64,000 nt of DNA, taken from NCBI GenBank assembly GCA_019722365.1, contig JADFUC010001674.1:288794-352793 (forward strand), in the 5' to 3' direction. Below the pieces are notes generated by a model. The model was not told the DNA's origin. It ran no database searches and saw only the letters and a list, made by a program, of their open reading frames with translations. Below are positions 1-12,239 of the stretch, one piece after another. The translations under genes were made by a program, and so were the position numbers. The stretch is from Lithospermum erythrorhizon. Taxonomy: Eukaryota > Streptophyta > Magnoliopsida > Boraginales > Boraginaceae. Position 1 is the first letter of the stretch; the number at the start of each line of letters is the position of its first letter.

Positions 1-2898
1 AAGCTTCTAGCTATGTTCTTGAAATTAATTTTTTATTTTTTTTGCCTCTGCATTTGGAATCAGTATTCATTCATGAAAAAACCCATCTGGCTTCACAATC
101 AACACCAATATATTAACTGCAAAATTCAATAAAAATTAGAACAATGTCAATTTATTAAGCATGATTAATGTAGATAAAAAAACATGTAGTTATCTAATAA
201 AATGAAAAATATAAAACTAAAAAAAGGATCTTTCTTTGAATTAGTTACCTTTATAAGGGATTTGATTGGATTTTTTGCTATATACAAAATTCTTGAAATT
301 TAAGAGAAGAAAATGGACAACAATTATGGGACATAGGGAACATTATAATTACAATCATGGAATTTTTTAATGGTGTTGATCATGAAATATTAATATAGTA
401 TATAGGCAGTAATAATAGACAATGGCAGATTAACAACACAAAATTTAAGATGAAAAGGAAAAAATACAAAAGGTTGAGTTTTAGGTGTTTGTATAGATGC
501 ATGGCTCACCAAGAAATTAAATTAGGTTTTTTTTTATAAGAAATTTCACTAGAAATTACAAATTAAATATAAAATTAACTTATAATTAAATTAATTTTCG
601 TAATTAATCAAATCCTCTTGAAGTGTGGAAGCCGTCACATTAATTCGAATATCGCTTGAGTAGTTAATGATTGGATGAGAACAAATTAATTAAATTGAAA
701 CTTTCAGCCATAAGATTTATTTGTTTAAATATGAAAGTCAGCTCGGGCAGTATGAAAGAAGCGAAATCACACGTCTTATGTGATGCTTTATCGATTGAGT
801 TATATATGTTCTGGAGCAATTAATTAAATCTCTCAAGAATTGAGATGGAGGTGGTATTTGTGATATTCAATTTGTATCCTTTCTCCTTAAGTAACTTGTA
901 CTTGTAATATACAACAATTAATTAATGTGAATGTTATGATTAACTTGTACTTGTAAGATTTTATACTATTCGTAATAACAGGCTATACGTAGGAGGTAAA
1001 TGCATGGAAATATGCAAAAGGAGAGTCATATATTGAGTCGGCTGGATCGCTTGAAGAGGAGAATTTAGATATGTCACGCCTGGCCTGCTCGATTTTTTTA
1101 TCGATTAAAACATCTTCACAGCAGTCGGGAAGAAAGAAGATATTATACCATTAGGAATATTTGATGTCATATTCTATCTTTCTTTTACCTTTGCTAATTT
1201 TTTGCCAAAATAATTGTCCACTAGCGATAAGACTTCAAATTTGGGGAGTTATATTTTACTCCTTACAATAATTTATAAGCATCATGTTTATAAAGGATAA
1301 AACTATAAATTTACCCCAATTTTTCAAATTTTGATTAAATTGCATTATTTATAGTATTATAGCTCCCTAGTTACAATGCAAGTCGAGGATGGTTATTTAT
1401 GGTACACATCCATAAATTAATAAGTTTTGAAAATGGAAACAATTTGCATGAATTACCATAATATAGCTTTCCATAAATTGCATTAGTTATTGCCTTGTAA
1501 AAAAAGCCTTAATTTCGTCTCCATTAAATACCATTGTTTTATTACGGTGTATATAACTAGTAGTTTTGTGTTGCATGTAGTCTCTCACTCAACATATATA
1601 TTGATATCAATAATTAGTTGGAGCAGGAGAAAACATAACCCAATTTTCTATTGAAGAACTTTTGAGAAATTAAATCATCAGGTATTCAAATAACCTTATC
1701 TATTTATTTCATCGTTGATGGCTTTAAAAAAAAAATGTAATTAATGATCGTTCCATAATAATAATCAAGTGAACTTAATTTTTGCAGAGTTATTTAAGTA
1801 ATCCTAACTTGATGGTTTGATTATAATATTGTTTGATTTAAGTTTTAACTATGTGAAACTTGGTTTACTTGGCTACTTACTATACAATTATGCATATGAA
1901 TGTTATTACTACTTCCACATACGATGTTCGAAATTTTGGTTCACTCGTTATGCTGATTTGGATTTGATGTACTTGTTGGTTGTAATTTGTAATACTAATA
2001 ACACTATTTTAAATTAAATATTCCCTCTTTTCTAAAAACCTAAATCAAGTTGAATTTGATAAATTTTAAAACCTTTATTAACAACTGTAATTTTGGGTTG
2101 AATACAAAATTACAATGTCAGCATCATAGTACTTGTAAATAATTTTATTGATATACTTTTATCAAATTTTTTAAATACATATTTATTTTATCTCTAAAAG
2201 ATTGCCAGAGCTTGAAATTTTAATGGGTTGGACTTTTAAAGTTTCAACACAAATATTTGTGAATATGTTTTATAACCTTTTGACATAAATATATTAAAAT
2301 ATAATCTTTTAGTTTTGATTTGAATCAAAGTGGATGTTGTGTTTTTTAAAATCGTAATTTGTTAATTTCAAATATTAAATAAAAAAATGGATTATCTTTT
2401 AGGGATAGAAATAGTATAATTATAAGCAATGGTAGAACCATGATTTTATATAATTGAATTCTTTATATATTATTTATAAAAAAATATAAAAATTTAGGGA
2501 ATGAACCACAATTTATAAAAGAATATTTATAGTTTTTTAAAAAATAATTAATAAAATTAAAATTTTCAAAAATTCATGAAGGTGGCCTTACATATGCTAT
2601 TTCTTCCACTGATCATAAGAGTGATAATGTTTAGGCCTTCAAGACTTTAGATCCTGAAATCATGCATTAATCTTTTGGTTGAAAGTCATTTAATAAATTT
2701 AGTCTGCTATTTCACTTATTTATTTGGAATTGTGATTTTTGCAACTTTGTTGAACATTGTAGTTCACTTTTGGATTTAAATATCATAAGCTCAGATCCTC
2801 TCATATTACAATTACTACAACTCAATTCCAGCAGTAGTCTACGAGGCATAAATCGATCCTGCATTATTTATTTCTTAGCTTCTTTCAGACATATAGCA
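1..2898. other. AT-rich intergenic DNA and RAV 5' region
   Basis: No gene recognised. The sequence is strongly AT-rich with short open frames only. The last part (from about 2700) must hold the promoter and 5' UTR of the RAV-type gene. The RAV frame stays open upstream of its ATG back to 2770, but that stretch has no ATG and does not resemble a RAV N-terminus, so I treat it as 5' UTR. Confidence 0.6.
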
Positions 2899-3969
2899 AT
2901 GGTGGAGCAAGAGCCGAGTGTGACAAGTGATAATTCTGTGACATCTGTAGCTGGCGATGGTTTGCCTTCCATCGCCAGCAATAGTGTTCGTTCCAATGAT
3001 CATAGACGGCTTCATAATCATGTCAAGAGGAATGAGTTAACGACTAGTTCTTCCCGGTTCAGAGGAGTTAGTAGCCAGAACAATGGACATTGGGGAGCTC
3101 AAATATATGTGAACCAACAAAGGATTTGGCTTGGAACTTTTAAGTCAGAGGAAGAAGCTGCAATGGCCTACGATAGTGCAGCCATCAAACTTCGAAATGG
3201 GGACTCACAAAGGAACTTTCCATGGACAAGTGACACTGTCCTGGAACCAGATTTTCAGAGTCAATTTAACGTTGAAGAAGTTCTTGTTATGATTAAAGAT
3301 GGCACATACTCGAATAAGTTTTCTGAATATCTCAAAGCGAGTCTCCAAGATGGCCAAGCTTTTCCAGGTTTTGATAATCCTGGTATTGGGAGCTCGGGAC
3401 AAGAACTTTTCCAGAAGGAGCTTACTCCTAGTGACGTTGGCAAGCTCAATCGGCTTGTCATCCCTAAGAAGTTCGCGGTCAAGTATTTCCCTTCGATTGT
3501 CCTAAATCAAGAACAGATTGGGGAGGTTATTTCTGGAGTACAAGATACTGATCTATACTTCCATGATAAGTCAAGGAGGTCATGGAAATTTCGGTACTGC
3601 TATTGGAAAAGTAGCCAGAGTTTTGTATTCACTCGGGGTTGGAATCGATTCGTGAAGGAGAAGGGTTTGAAGGCGGGGGACGTCATTGTGTTCTCAATGT
3701 TAGAAAATAATCTTATGATAGATATATTGTATAGAGATGCAACAAGAAATAACGTCGGTTTTGAGGATGCATCTGAACTTGGTAATGAGACGACGAATGT
3801 TAAGAATAATTCTTGTAGCAATGGAGCTGTGGGTTCATTCACAGAGCATGATATTCAGATGGGGGAAGTTGAAGAGGAAAATGCATTTCAAACAATTGAT
3901 TATTTTGCCAAAGAAACAATGATCAATAAGCAGAAAGGGCTGAGGCTTTTTGGAGTCCAAATAGTTTAA
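2899..3969 (+). CDS. RAV-type AP2/B3 transcription factor
   Basis: Nuclear DNA-binding protein of 356 aa, intronless as is usual for RAV genes. Seen in order: a Ser-rich N-terminus; an AP2 domain at about residues 52-109 (FRGV, WGAQIY, RIWLGTF, AAMAYDSAAIKLR); a B3 domain at about 170-282 (LFQKELTPSDVGKLNRLVIP, WKFRYCYW, SQSFVFTRGWNRFVKEK); and RLFGV at residues 349-353, four residues from the end, which matches the R/KLFGV repression motif of the family. The AP2 segment (NNGHWG, RNFPW) and the extreme C-terminus look more like the Arabidopsis At1g50680/At1g51120 branch than TEM1/2 or RAV1; that placement is from memory. Start: ATG at 2899; the frame is open upstream to 2770 but without ATG. 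RAV proteins commonly repress flowering or growth genes; the target here is unknown. Confidence 0.93.
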   Translation: MVEQEPSVTSDNSVTSVAGDGLPSIASNSVRSNDHRRLHNHVKRNELTTSSSRFRGVSSQNNGHWGAQIYVNQQRIWLGTFKSEEEAAMAYDSAAIKLRNGDSQRNFPWTSDTVLEPDFQSQFNVEEVLVMIKDGTYSNKFSEYLKASLQDGQAFPGFDNPGIGSSGQELFQKELTPSDVGKLNRLVIPKKFAVKYFPSIVLNQEQIGEVISGVQDTDLYFHDKSRRSWKFRYCYWKSSQSFVFTRGWNRFVKEKGLKAGDVIVFSMLENNLMIDILYRDATRNNVGFEDASELGNETTNVKNNSCSNGAVGSFTEHDIQMGEVEEENAFQTIDYFAKETMINKQKGLRLFGVQIV

Positions 3970-6475
3970 TAAGCCATCTTCTAATGGTCTAGAATCTCAT
4001 TTCTTTGATACATTTAGGATTTTATTTATATCTACATTTGTTCCTTTAATTAGCAGTAGGATTCAGTTTGCTTTATCTGATCTTCAGGACCATCAGTGTG
4101 ATATTAATTTGTCATTGACTTCAATTCTTTCCGATTCTATTTTGTTATCTTGCATTTACTTTTCCTGTTCTTTGATTATGTATAATAACGAAGGGTGAGT
4201 CAAAAGTAGAACTTACATTCTCACGGTGAGTAACAAAATTTTGCACTTCCTCAGTTCTTATTTTATATTCCTCATTTGTCTCTAACTTCATTTGCTCAAT
4301 CCAATTTATTTTAATTAACGTTTTCAGTTTTGACCTTAAATATATTTATTTATGTTGTATAATGTTGATAAAAATATATCGATGGAAAGAGTTTGAAATG
4401 TATTTTTCGTTGATATAGTTATCGTCAAATATTATACAATACAAACCAAAATGCTCTACGATCAGTTCGAAATTAAATGAAGTTAAAGTAGACAATCTTT
4501 TATGGGATGGAGTTAGTATAATTTTAATATCATTGCTTTGTCTTTATAAATTTTTACATAATATTGTTTCTTGTAATTTTACATAAGTTATGCCTAAAAG
4601 TAATTGATGGTTAAAATTTGACATTAAATGTCAAAAATATCAATTAAATTAAATTGAATATAATACTATATACTTCGACTCGTGGTTCAAACTTTCGTTT
4701 TCGGATATAGTTTCGGAATGTTAAAAATAAGAAATGTTTGAAAACACAATAGAAACATGAGCAATTTATTCATATGAGCTTTCTGTCGACAGATTCGGTT
4801 TGACCACATAACTTTGCAATCGAGTGGGGTTGCTTACTGATTTCTTGTATCCGATTAAATATTCTGCACCGAATTAATAAGCGATTCGGATTATACAGAC
4901 AAGTATAATAGGTCAATTGCTTTCATTTCGACTAGCTTTGCAATCATAGCCTTTTCAATCATGGTTTTAATGAAGGGGTAAAGTAATGATGTCTGAATAT
5001 TAAATTATTTCAATCACTGCATTATTTGAAAAGTGTTACGAGTCTAATATATGTACAATTCGATTTTACCCATATAAGTGGTTGTACGTCAATTTTAACA
5101 CACAAAAATAGGCGGAATCCTAAAATGATGATTCGGGTAATTGAAGCGGTAATTTTAAGACAGAGCCAGCCAGGATTCTTCGAGATTGAGAGAGCGTAAT
5201 TTAAAGACATTTGTTTAAATATAGATATTATAACAACTATAAATATTAAATCTCATTAAGTAAAACAAAAAATAAAAAGAAAATATTTTGAAATCAATAG
5301 CGTAATTTAAAATGTTTTCAAATAAAGTTTTATTTTTATAATTAATATTTGAAAAAATATTTAAAGTTAACTCACAAACAAATATTAAATGGACACTTAT
5401 AATTATAACTTTGCGTCGATGAATTTCGAAATAACAATATAAGAAGACTTTTATATAGTAGAAGATATATTAAAACAACAAATTTTAATCTACTTAATCT
5501 CAAAATGATATATAAAATAAAATATTTATAATATTTATCTCATATTCGAGGAATTACATTAACGTTTCGTTTCTATTAATCCAAAAATGGAAACATTTCG
5601 AATGTTTCGTAGGAAACGTTTAGAAATTCATATCGGTTTAAATTAATGATCATCCATTCACGACCTTGAAACAACTGGATAACTTTCACATTTTTTTCAA
5701 AGGCTGTACGTTTAAAAACTACCCCCAACACAAAGACTTGGCTGGTCTATTTTCAATGGTGGAAGAACAAGATCGTGTTTTCTCTGACATGAAATCATTA
5801 CGTGGTTAACGTTCTGAAAAGTTTTTAGTTGATAGCCAGCCGAGTCTTTACACGAGAAAATGTAATGGAACAGTATGTTACTGTATGCTCCGGTTGACGA
5901 TGAGATTAAGTAGAATAAGGAGATTAAGAGGAGATCGGATGATGATGACATTAAGGAGATAAGGAGATTAAAGGATTGGGTACATTGTTTCAATTTTCAC
6001 TTCCACTGTTTTCGTTTTTGTCTTGTATTTATGTTTCTTGGGTACTGTGAAAGTTTAGATCTGTTCGAAAATGGTACCGTGAAGTTGTTTGTCTGAATTT
6101 ATTTTCGTAGTTTACTTGTTAATAACAGTTTGAAAATGGTACTGTGAAGTTGTGAGTAAAAGACGAGTTTTAAATTAAATAAATTATACTCGAAAAGAGG
6201 AGTTTTTTTAATTAAAAGTATGTTATTCGAATTTTGAAGTTGCACAAATAAAGAAGAATAGAGTAATCCATGAAATGTTAGACAAATTTGTCTATGTTAG
6301 TATTTAGCATAATTTGTTTTTCATTGTCAACATAAAATTTATTATATCGTTTAAATAAATTGTTGAAATATGTATTTATTAAATAATTTGACCAAATGAT
6401 CAAAGATCTTAGAAAATTACCTGAAAATGGTTGTTTATAAATTAAAATTGGGTAAGTAATATTCAAATAAATGCA
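3970..6475. other. intergenic, no gene seen
   Basis: Follows the RAV stop codon. It contains the RAV 3' UTR, a MITE (4262-4516), and AT-rich sequence with no coding frame I can support. Confidence 0.6.
4262..4516. mobile_element. Stowaway-like MITE (family A)
   Basis: The right end reads as the inverse of the TACTAACTCCATCCC type of terminus and the left end has a decayed inverted counterpart sharing the TGTCT..TAACTTCATTT core. The interior (aaatatatcgatggaaagag, then a Ttgatatagtt segment and aTattatacaata) recurs at about 51885-52095. Short, non-coding, about 255 bp. Ends are approximate. Confidence 0.6.
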
Positions 6476-6706
6476 AAAATATTAAGTTAATATTTTCGTA
6501 TTTTTGATCCCGTACTTTTAAAAGTAATATGTTTTATATATAAATATTCGAATTATACCCGTATGTACGTACCAGTGAATCTGATCCCGTACAATTTTTT
6601 TCCAATAAAACTTTACCTTTTTTCACTAATTTTAATCATAAATATTCGAATTATACCCGTATGTACATACTGACGTTTTTTTCCCATCCCGTATTTTACT
6701 AACATG
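6476..6706 (-). repeat. dispersed repeat B, copy 1
   Basis: Its reverse complement aligns along its whole length with 57200-57366: TAGTAAAATACGGG, CGGGTATAATT, AAAGTTTTATTGG, ATTACTTTTAAAAGT and AACTTAATATTTTT occur in the same order in both. This copy is longer because an internal segment of about 100 bp (carrying attcgaattatacccgtatg, at about 6546 and 6646) is duplicated. No coding potential; probably a non-autonomous element, class unknown. Confidence 0.65.
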
Positions 6707-7439
6707 GCTAACAAGTAGTAGGAGCAACTATTTCCAAGACCCCATCTATATAAGATCTCGATGAAAACACCAACTAACAGTGCATTTTATACAATAGGTC
6801 ATCTTTTGTACTTAAAAACAACCGATCGTATGAAGTCCATGGTCCGTTGGTACCGTGGAAATAGACGTTGTGTGTGCGCCCTACAAGGTCTGAGTAGCAT
6901 TTGTTTGTCTTCAATAATTTTGCGTTAGTCAAGCCTCCAACAACCTAACAATCATCAGACGAAGATAAGGAAATGAAAAGCACAAACTATCAGCCGCTAT
7001 CCAATCAATCAACAATGAGAGTAAAAAAACATTATCATTTCAATCTTTAAATCACAATGCCAATAATGCAAGATATCTTAAAAGAATGGGACCCCACAAA
7101 GTTAAATCATGGAATTCCCTTGCAAGTAGCTCTTCACATATTCTCCACAAACATTGTTTTCACAACAAACATACATTCAACTCAATAATTGCAGAACAAA
7201 CTGGAAATTGAACAAACTTGACTCAAACCAGACACAGGAAACTTAAGGACTCATCATCTCTTGTTCAAGAAACTAGAATTTGATTCCGTGACTTTGTTTT
7301 AGCCATACAATGTCCTAAAACTTAGGACTCTCACAACAATAACCATATTAATAACAATAATGACAACATTAATTTATAATATTGGAACAACCAATGACCC
7401 ATACTTGAATTTCAATCTGGATTGTGTTCTAGACCTTAT
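6707..7439. other. intergenic, CIPK 3' flank
   Basis: No gene recognised. The part next to 7440 is presumably the 3' UTR of the minus-strand kinase gene. Confidence 0.5.
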
Positions 7440-8771
7440 TCAGGCTGGCGTCGAATTATCGGTAGGGGACGTCCACTCGATGTCCTTAAGCGCAGGGCGG
7501 AGTTCGTTGCTGCAGAATTGATTGTACTCAAAAGTATCACCACTTGATTTCTTCACCTCCACAACTAGAAATGAAGATGTCACAGCAAATATATCAGCAG
7601 AAATCCCAAGTTTCCCTTTTCTACCTCTTTCTTGCCCTTTCAATCTAACACAAGAATCACTCTTCATAACACTAAATTTCCCAGAATTCTTGGCCACTTC
7701 CTCGAGCTTCGAAATCACACTACTAGCAGGCTTTGTTGTTGCAAATCTCATCTCCGGTTTCTCCATTTTTGCCTTCTCCTCAAACAAAGGCGATAAATCG
7801 AACCCCTGAGACAAGGAAATTATATGGAAGGCGTTCATGGACTCTGCTGTTTCAGTTTCTTTCCCTTTTTTGTCCACCATTTTTTCTTCTTCTTCTTCCT
7901 CCTCCTCCTCCTTACATAGACCTCTGCTCGGAACTGATTTCTTGAACCAACCCGAATCCATGATTTTGGAAATCGTCATCCTCGAATTCGGGTTAGGATC
8001 CAACATCTTGGCGATCAATCTCTTTGCGTCAGAAGAAAACCAAGGAGGAAATTTAAACTCCCCCTTGTAAATCTTCCTATACATAGAAACAAGATTATCT
8101 TCTTGAAATGGTAAAAATCCAGCTAAAAGCACATAAAGAATCACCCCACAAGACCAAATATCCGCCTTTGGACCATCATAGCCTTTCCTCCCAATAACCT
8201 CAGGAGCAACATATGCAGGTGTCCCACAAGAAGTATACAACAACCCATCTTGTCTAAGGTGGTCTGAAAATGCACTGAGACCAAAATCAGTGACTTTAAG
8301 GTTACCATCTTCATCAAGCAATAAATTCTCCGGCTTAAGATCACGATGGAAAACACCCCTACTATGACAAAAATCAATGGCTGAGATCAATTGCTTGAAA
8401 TAATTCCTAGCAATATCCTCCTTCAACCTCCCGTTTTTCGCGATTTGAGCAAATAATTCACCTCCACGGATCAAATCCATGGCGAAATAAATCTTGGTTT
8501 TGCTAGCCATTACCTCATGGAGGTTAACAATGTTGGGATGTTTCACCATTTTCATCACAGAGATTTCTCTCTTGATTTGCTCCATCATACCAACTTTGAT
8601 CACCTTCTCCTTCCCCACAACTTTCATGGCTACACTTTTTCCAGTATGCAAATTCCTAGCATGGTACACTTTTGCAAATGTTCCATGACCTAAAAGCTTT
8701 CCTAGCTCATATTTCCCATTCAATACACCATTGCATTTCTCATCAGTTGCCATTTTCTTGAATTGTTGCAA
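7440..8771 (-). CDS. CBL-interacting protein kinase (CIPK/SnRK3)
   Basis: Ser/Thr kinase of 443 aa that family knowledge places downstream of calcium-sensing CBL proteins, acting mainly on transporters at membranes. Seen: glycine loop GHGTFAKV (about 28-35), ATP lysine K50, catalytic HRD at 142-144, DFG 162-164, activation loop with T180 ahead of the [10 protein letters not shown] block, then a glutamate run at about 287-296 and the NAF/FISL autoinhibitory motif [19 protein letters not shown] starting near 312. The C-terminus keeps the GRKGKL and EV(R/K)KSSGDT..Y phosphatase-interaction part. The gene is intronless, as in the intron-poor CIPK clade; wording resembles CIPK5/CIPK25, a guess from memory. 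Met1 and Met7 are both possible starts; the second (ATGGCAACTGATG) is the one copied in the upstream duplication. All key kinase residues are present, so it should be active. Confidence 0.95.
   Translation of the reverse strand: MQQFKKMATDEKCNGVLNGKYELGKLLGHGTFAKVYHARNLHTGKSVAMKVVGKEKVIKVGMMEQIKREISVMKMVKHPNIVNLHEVMASKTKIYFAMDLIRGGELFAQIAKNGRLKEDIARNYFKQLISAIDFCHSRGVFHRDLKPENLLLDEDGNLKVTDFGLSAFSDHLRQDGLLYTSCGTPAYVAPEVIGRKGYDGPKADIWSCGVILYVLLAGFLPFQEDNLVSMYRKIYKGEFKFPPWFSSDAKRLIAKMLDPNPNSRMTISKIMDSGWFKKSVPSRGLCKEEEEEEEEEKMVDKKGKETETAESMNAFHIISLSQGFDLSPLFEEKAKMEKPEMRFATTKPASSVISKLEEVAKNSGKFSVMKSDSCVRLKGQERGRKGKLGISADIFAVTSSFLVVEVKKSSGDTFEYNQFCSNELRPALKDIEWTSPTDNSTPA
7884..7912. repeat. GAA/GAG microsatellite inside CIPK
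   Basis: A trinucleotide run (TTC/TCC on the + strand) that encodes the poly-Glu linker just before the NAF motif. Length is likely to vary between alleles without shifting the frame. Confidence 0.8.
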
Positions 8772-8966
8772 CTAATAAAGTATTGAAAAAGATAAATTAT
8801 TTTTATCTAGTAAACTAAATTAATTTTGAATATTTATGATGGGTTACTAAAGTTGTTGCATGTGTCATCAGCTGCCATTTTCTTGAATTGTTACAACTAC
8901 TCATATAGTATAAAAAAGTAAAAAATTATCCAGTAAAAATAAATTATTTGTGAATATTTATGATGG
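8734..8966. repeat. tandem duplication over the CIPK start region
   Basis: Two diverged units with a period of about 123 bp: 8734-8843 and 8857-8966. Both contain tcatcag(t/c)tgccattttct followed by tgaattgtt(g/a)caact, and both end in gaatatttatgatgg. The unit nearer the gene includes the CIPK start codon; the outer unit carries a copy of it. Confidence 0.8.
8834..8878 (-). other. 14-codon uORF from duplicated CIPK start
   Basis: In the outer duplicate, ATGGCAGCTGATGACACATG reproduces the Met-Ala-x-Asp context of CIPK Met7 and opens a 14-residue frame that stops at 8834-8836, about 60 nt before CIPK Met1. If transcription starts upstream of 8878 this would be an upstream ORF able to reduce CIPK translation. 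The transcription start is not known, so this is inference. Confidence 0.4.
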
Positions 8967-10029
8967 TTCACCCGTCTTCGACGTACTTCCGGTGGCAATT
9001 CCGGCCGCCATATGGAGGTTGTTGGGCTATTCTGCTGCCACCTAGTTGGTTGTTAAGAAACGAATTTTCGCTCATCTCTATGCATTCCCTAGTGGGATTT
9101 TTCAGATACACGAAAAGATTGATATTGCACAAATTATATAACTATATATTGTTTATATAATTCTTCTAAATATTGATGAGAGGTTTGGTTTACGTATTTA
9201 TTTTTCTTTCATTAAGCCATGAACATGGAGTTGTTATATAGGGATAGTAAGGGTATTTTTGGAAAACATAAGATAGTTGTCTATTTAACCTAAGGGATGT
9301 GATGTTACCATTTTAACAATCGTGTCAAGATCCAATGGGTTGAGAATGTTCTAGTTTGATGTTCTGCGTTTTATGCATGATCCAGTGCAGAACGATTGAT
9401 GTGATATTCACTTCGTATGATGAAGTACCGGCCAGTCGCTATAGTGGTCGATTTTTTTTAAATGTGTTATGTGATGCGGAAACCAAGGAATTTCATTATT
9501 CAACATTTACACGGAAATTATCATCTACCATTTTTTCGAGTTGTATTTAAAGACTTAAGATGATAATTGCGGCGTTTTAATTTAAATAAATGAAAAATAA
9601 AATCTCCATAATAAATGTCACTAATTACATTCCTTTTATAATAAAATCCACCTGACCCCATAATTACATTCGCTTTTTTGTAAAAAGAATCCTACCAATA
9701 AATCTTGTTTTCATAACATTTCTTTCATACATTTGGAATTAATTAGTTTTGGGATTGCGTGTTAAAGCTTTGTGCTAAAGTCTATTTTTTATTCTTTAAT
9801 CCAAAAAATATAAAGTTGATATCATTGAATTTTTTAAAACTTTCATAATATTATTTTTTTGTAATTTTTCATAATGTACATAAAAAGTAATTGATGATTA
9901 AAGTTGTGTCTCGAAAAGTGATAAAGTCAATTAATTTGAAATGGATGTAGTATATTTCTTTAACAATTTCTTAAAAGATATTATTGTTGAATATAGTATA
10001 CCATTGTTATTCAGGAAATGATATATCAT
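8967..10029. other. intergenic, no gene seen
   Basis: Upstream of the kinase. A GC-richer patch at 8960-9070 has no recognisable product. About 9780-9960 resembles part of the dispersed MITE family A (aagtaattgatgattaaagt) also seen near 4600. No supported feature otherwise. Confidence 0.5.
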
Positions 10030-10225
10030 TACAGATTATCCATACCATACCTAAAACCTGCATTCTGGCATATGTGAATATATCGAGAAAGTACGCCGGA
10101 TAATACATCATTACAATGTTAAATAAACAACAAATATCAAAAATAATTATAAAATAAGACATATTAAGGTATTTATTTACTGATTAATAATACCATATTA
10201 CACTAGATAATGTGATTATAAAATA

Positions 10226-10565
10226 CTTCCTTCGTTCAGATTTATAAGGGAATATTCCCTTTTTGGATGTCCAAATTTATAGGTAAATTTAAATAATGTC
10301 ATTTTCGTTTGCCTTTGATAGAAGTGGAATAACCAATGAATATTTTTAATTCTTACAAGGTTAGTTTTTAATATACTAATAATTAACATATATTTCATCC
10401 TTTATATGGAAACATACATTAGGAATTATGTAGTATTACATTAAATATTGAGTCATCTAATGCAATATAAATGAGGGTAAATTAGAATTAACCTGATTTA
10501 GCTTTCGTTTATTTAAAATAATCTTAAAAGTCGAATCTTATAACTTATAAATGGATATGAGGTAG
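10226..10565. mobile_element. Stowaway-like MITE in tandem array
   Basis: 340 bp with inverted termini (CTTCCTTCGTTCAGATTTAT on the left; the reverse of the right end reads CTACCTCATATCCATTTAT) and TA on both sides. The next array unit keeps the empty site (attataaaatattaggcatt, near 10810), which shows the insertion point and the TA duplication directly. No ORF. Confidence 0.85.
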
Positions 10566-10983
10566 TATTAGACATTGTATTTGTTACAAGTACAACATAG
10601 CATATCTATGTAAATAAAATAATGATATTTCACTACTCATCATAGAATACGTTACCTTTAAAACATATGACATTTCGAAGCCCAAATGCAAAATATCATA
10701 ATACCATGTTAAAGAAATAACAAATATCAAAATCAATGATAAAATAAGGCATATTAAGGTATATGTTTGCTAATTAATCACATCATATTATATTAGATAA
10801 TGAAATTATAAAATATTAGGCATTGTATTCATTCCAACATATCATACAAATGGAAACAAAATAATGATATTTCGTTACTCACTAGACATATTATTGCACT
10901 AAAACATATGATATTTCAGAAACTAAATCCATATATGTCACAATACTATGTTAAAAGAAACAAAAATATCGAGAAAATAATTA

Positions 10984-11239
10984 CTCCTTCCGGTTTTTAA
11001 TTGTCATCTTGAGGCTATTTTCGCGTCGATTAAGAATGGTGATATTTTACACATATATCCTAATTAATGAATCAAACAATAATTTAATGAATGTGTTGAT
11101 ATTATAAGCTTTTATTACATATACGTTAAATAGGGGCTTAAAGGAAAAACAAATCAAATGTTGCATTAGATTTCAAAGTAATAAGTATTTCAAAATAATT
11201 TTTTTTGTTAGGATGACAACTAAAAAAATACGGAGGAAG
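10984..11239. mobile_element. Stowaway MITE in tandem array
   Basis: 256 bp; left terminus CTCCTTCCGGTTTTTAATTG and right terminus reading inversely CTTCCTCCGTATTTTTTTAG, both continuing into GTCATC, flanked by TA (10982-10983 and 11240-11241). The interrupted array sequence aataat-ta-taaaataag is intact in the first unit near 10140, giving the empty site. Non-autonomous Tc1/mariner-type element. Confidence 0.88.
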
Positions 11240-11280
11240 TATAAAATAAGGCATATTAAGGAAAAAGAAGGAAATAAAAT

Positions 11281-12239
11281 TTGATTTTTTGCATATAATA
11301 TGATCTAAAATCAATCATATAACAGAAAATGAAAGAAAAGGGAAAAAGAGAGAAAAAAAAAGGCATGGAATCACATGCATTTAATTGCATGCTATTTTCA
11401 TGGAGATTTTTTAAACTGACAGGTGATCTCCACGATTTTGCCCTTATTAAATATTAACCATAAGATAAAAAAGCGATCGATGAATTGAGAATTGCATAAG
11501 TAAGCGCCATATAGCTTACCCACTAAGTAGGCCTCAGCCATTTTCTACCTTTTCTTATATCTTTATATATCATTACTTTTAAAGAGTATACATCATATAT
11601 TGAAGATATCATTAATAATTACAATCTGATCAAGCCCAAATAAACAGATAATGCAATTTGAAAACAAAGAGAGACATAAGAGTCACTTAGAAAGAAGGTA
11701 GATAATCTTAAATCCCAGTTTTAGAATGCAGTAGTAAGTACACATTTTTCACATGTGCTCAATATGTTTTAAATATGCTTTGATCCTAAATTACTTTTTA
11801 TTTATTTCGAAAATATTTTGATTATATTATTTTCTTTTAGTTTTTGCAATATAATTAAAAAGGTATTCTTGATCAATTTTTGCCTCCAAAATCGAAATCG
11901 TGAATGAAGTATAAAAAAGAAACAAAAGAGACACCGAAAGGATTAGACGGTCTCGAGCGTATTCCTTCCTGTCTTCAAAAGATCGTTCACTTTTTAGTTT
12001 TGATGTATCGACTTTTTAAACAGAGAGTCCTAATATTTTTTAATTTGTTGTATAATATTTTGAGAAAAAATATATCAAAATATAGTATTTTCACCCTAAT
12101 TTATTATTAATATAATAATTTTGATTAAAATTAAAGTTGTGTGAGTTATTAAGATATCAAAATTTGTTAATTTTAATTATTGTTGAACGATCTGTTAGGA
12201 ATGAAGCGCGTATTAATTTTTCTTCTTTTGTTCTACATT
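11281..12239. other. intergenic, no gene seen
   Basis: AT-rich. A short open frame at 11904-12110 has no recognisable feature. Nothing else supported. Confidence 0.5.

Larger units (their letters stand above)
10030..11280. repeat. ~250-bp tandem array, three units
   Basis: The landmark ataaaataag(g/a)catattaagg occurs near 10150, 10740 and 11241. After removing two MITE insertions the spacing is about 245-250 bp, and the surrounding sequence (aaaacatatga(c/t)atttc, then atgttaaa(g)aaa and aaatatc) repeats in the same order. Diverged, non-coding, AT-rich. This is a local array, not a coding repeat. Confidence 0.75.

Noticed and set aside
1817..2017. 66-codon frame rich in Tyr and Leu
   Set aside because: Low-complexity composition from AT-rich DNA, no motif or conserved start.
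2770..2898. In-frame extension of the RAV gene upstream of its ATG
   Set aside because: It has no ATG and no similarity to RAV N-termini; treated as 5' UTR.
7522..8688. Several plus-strand frames across the CIPK gene
   Set aside because: Shadows of the minus-strand kinase coding sequence.
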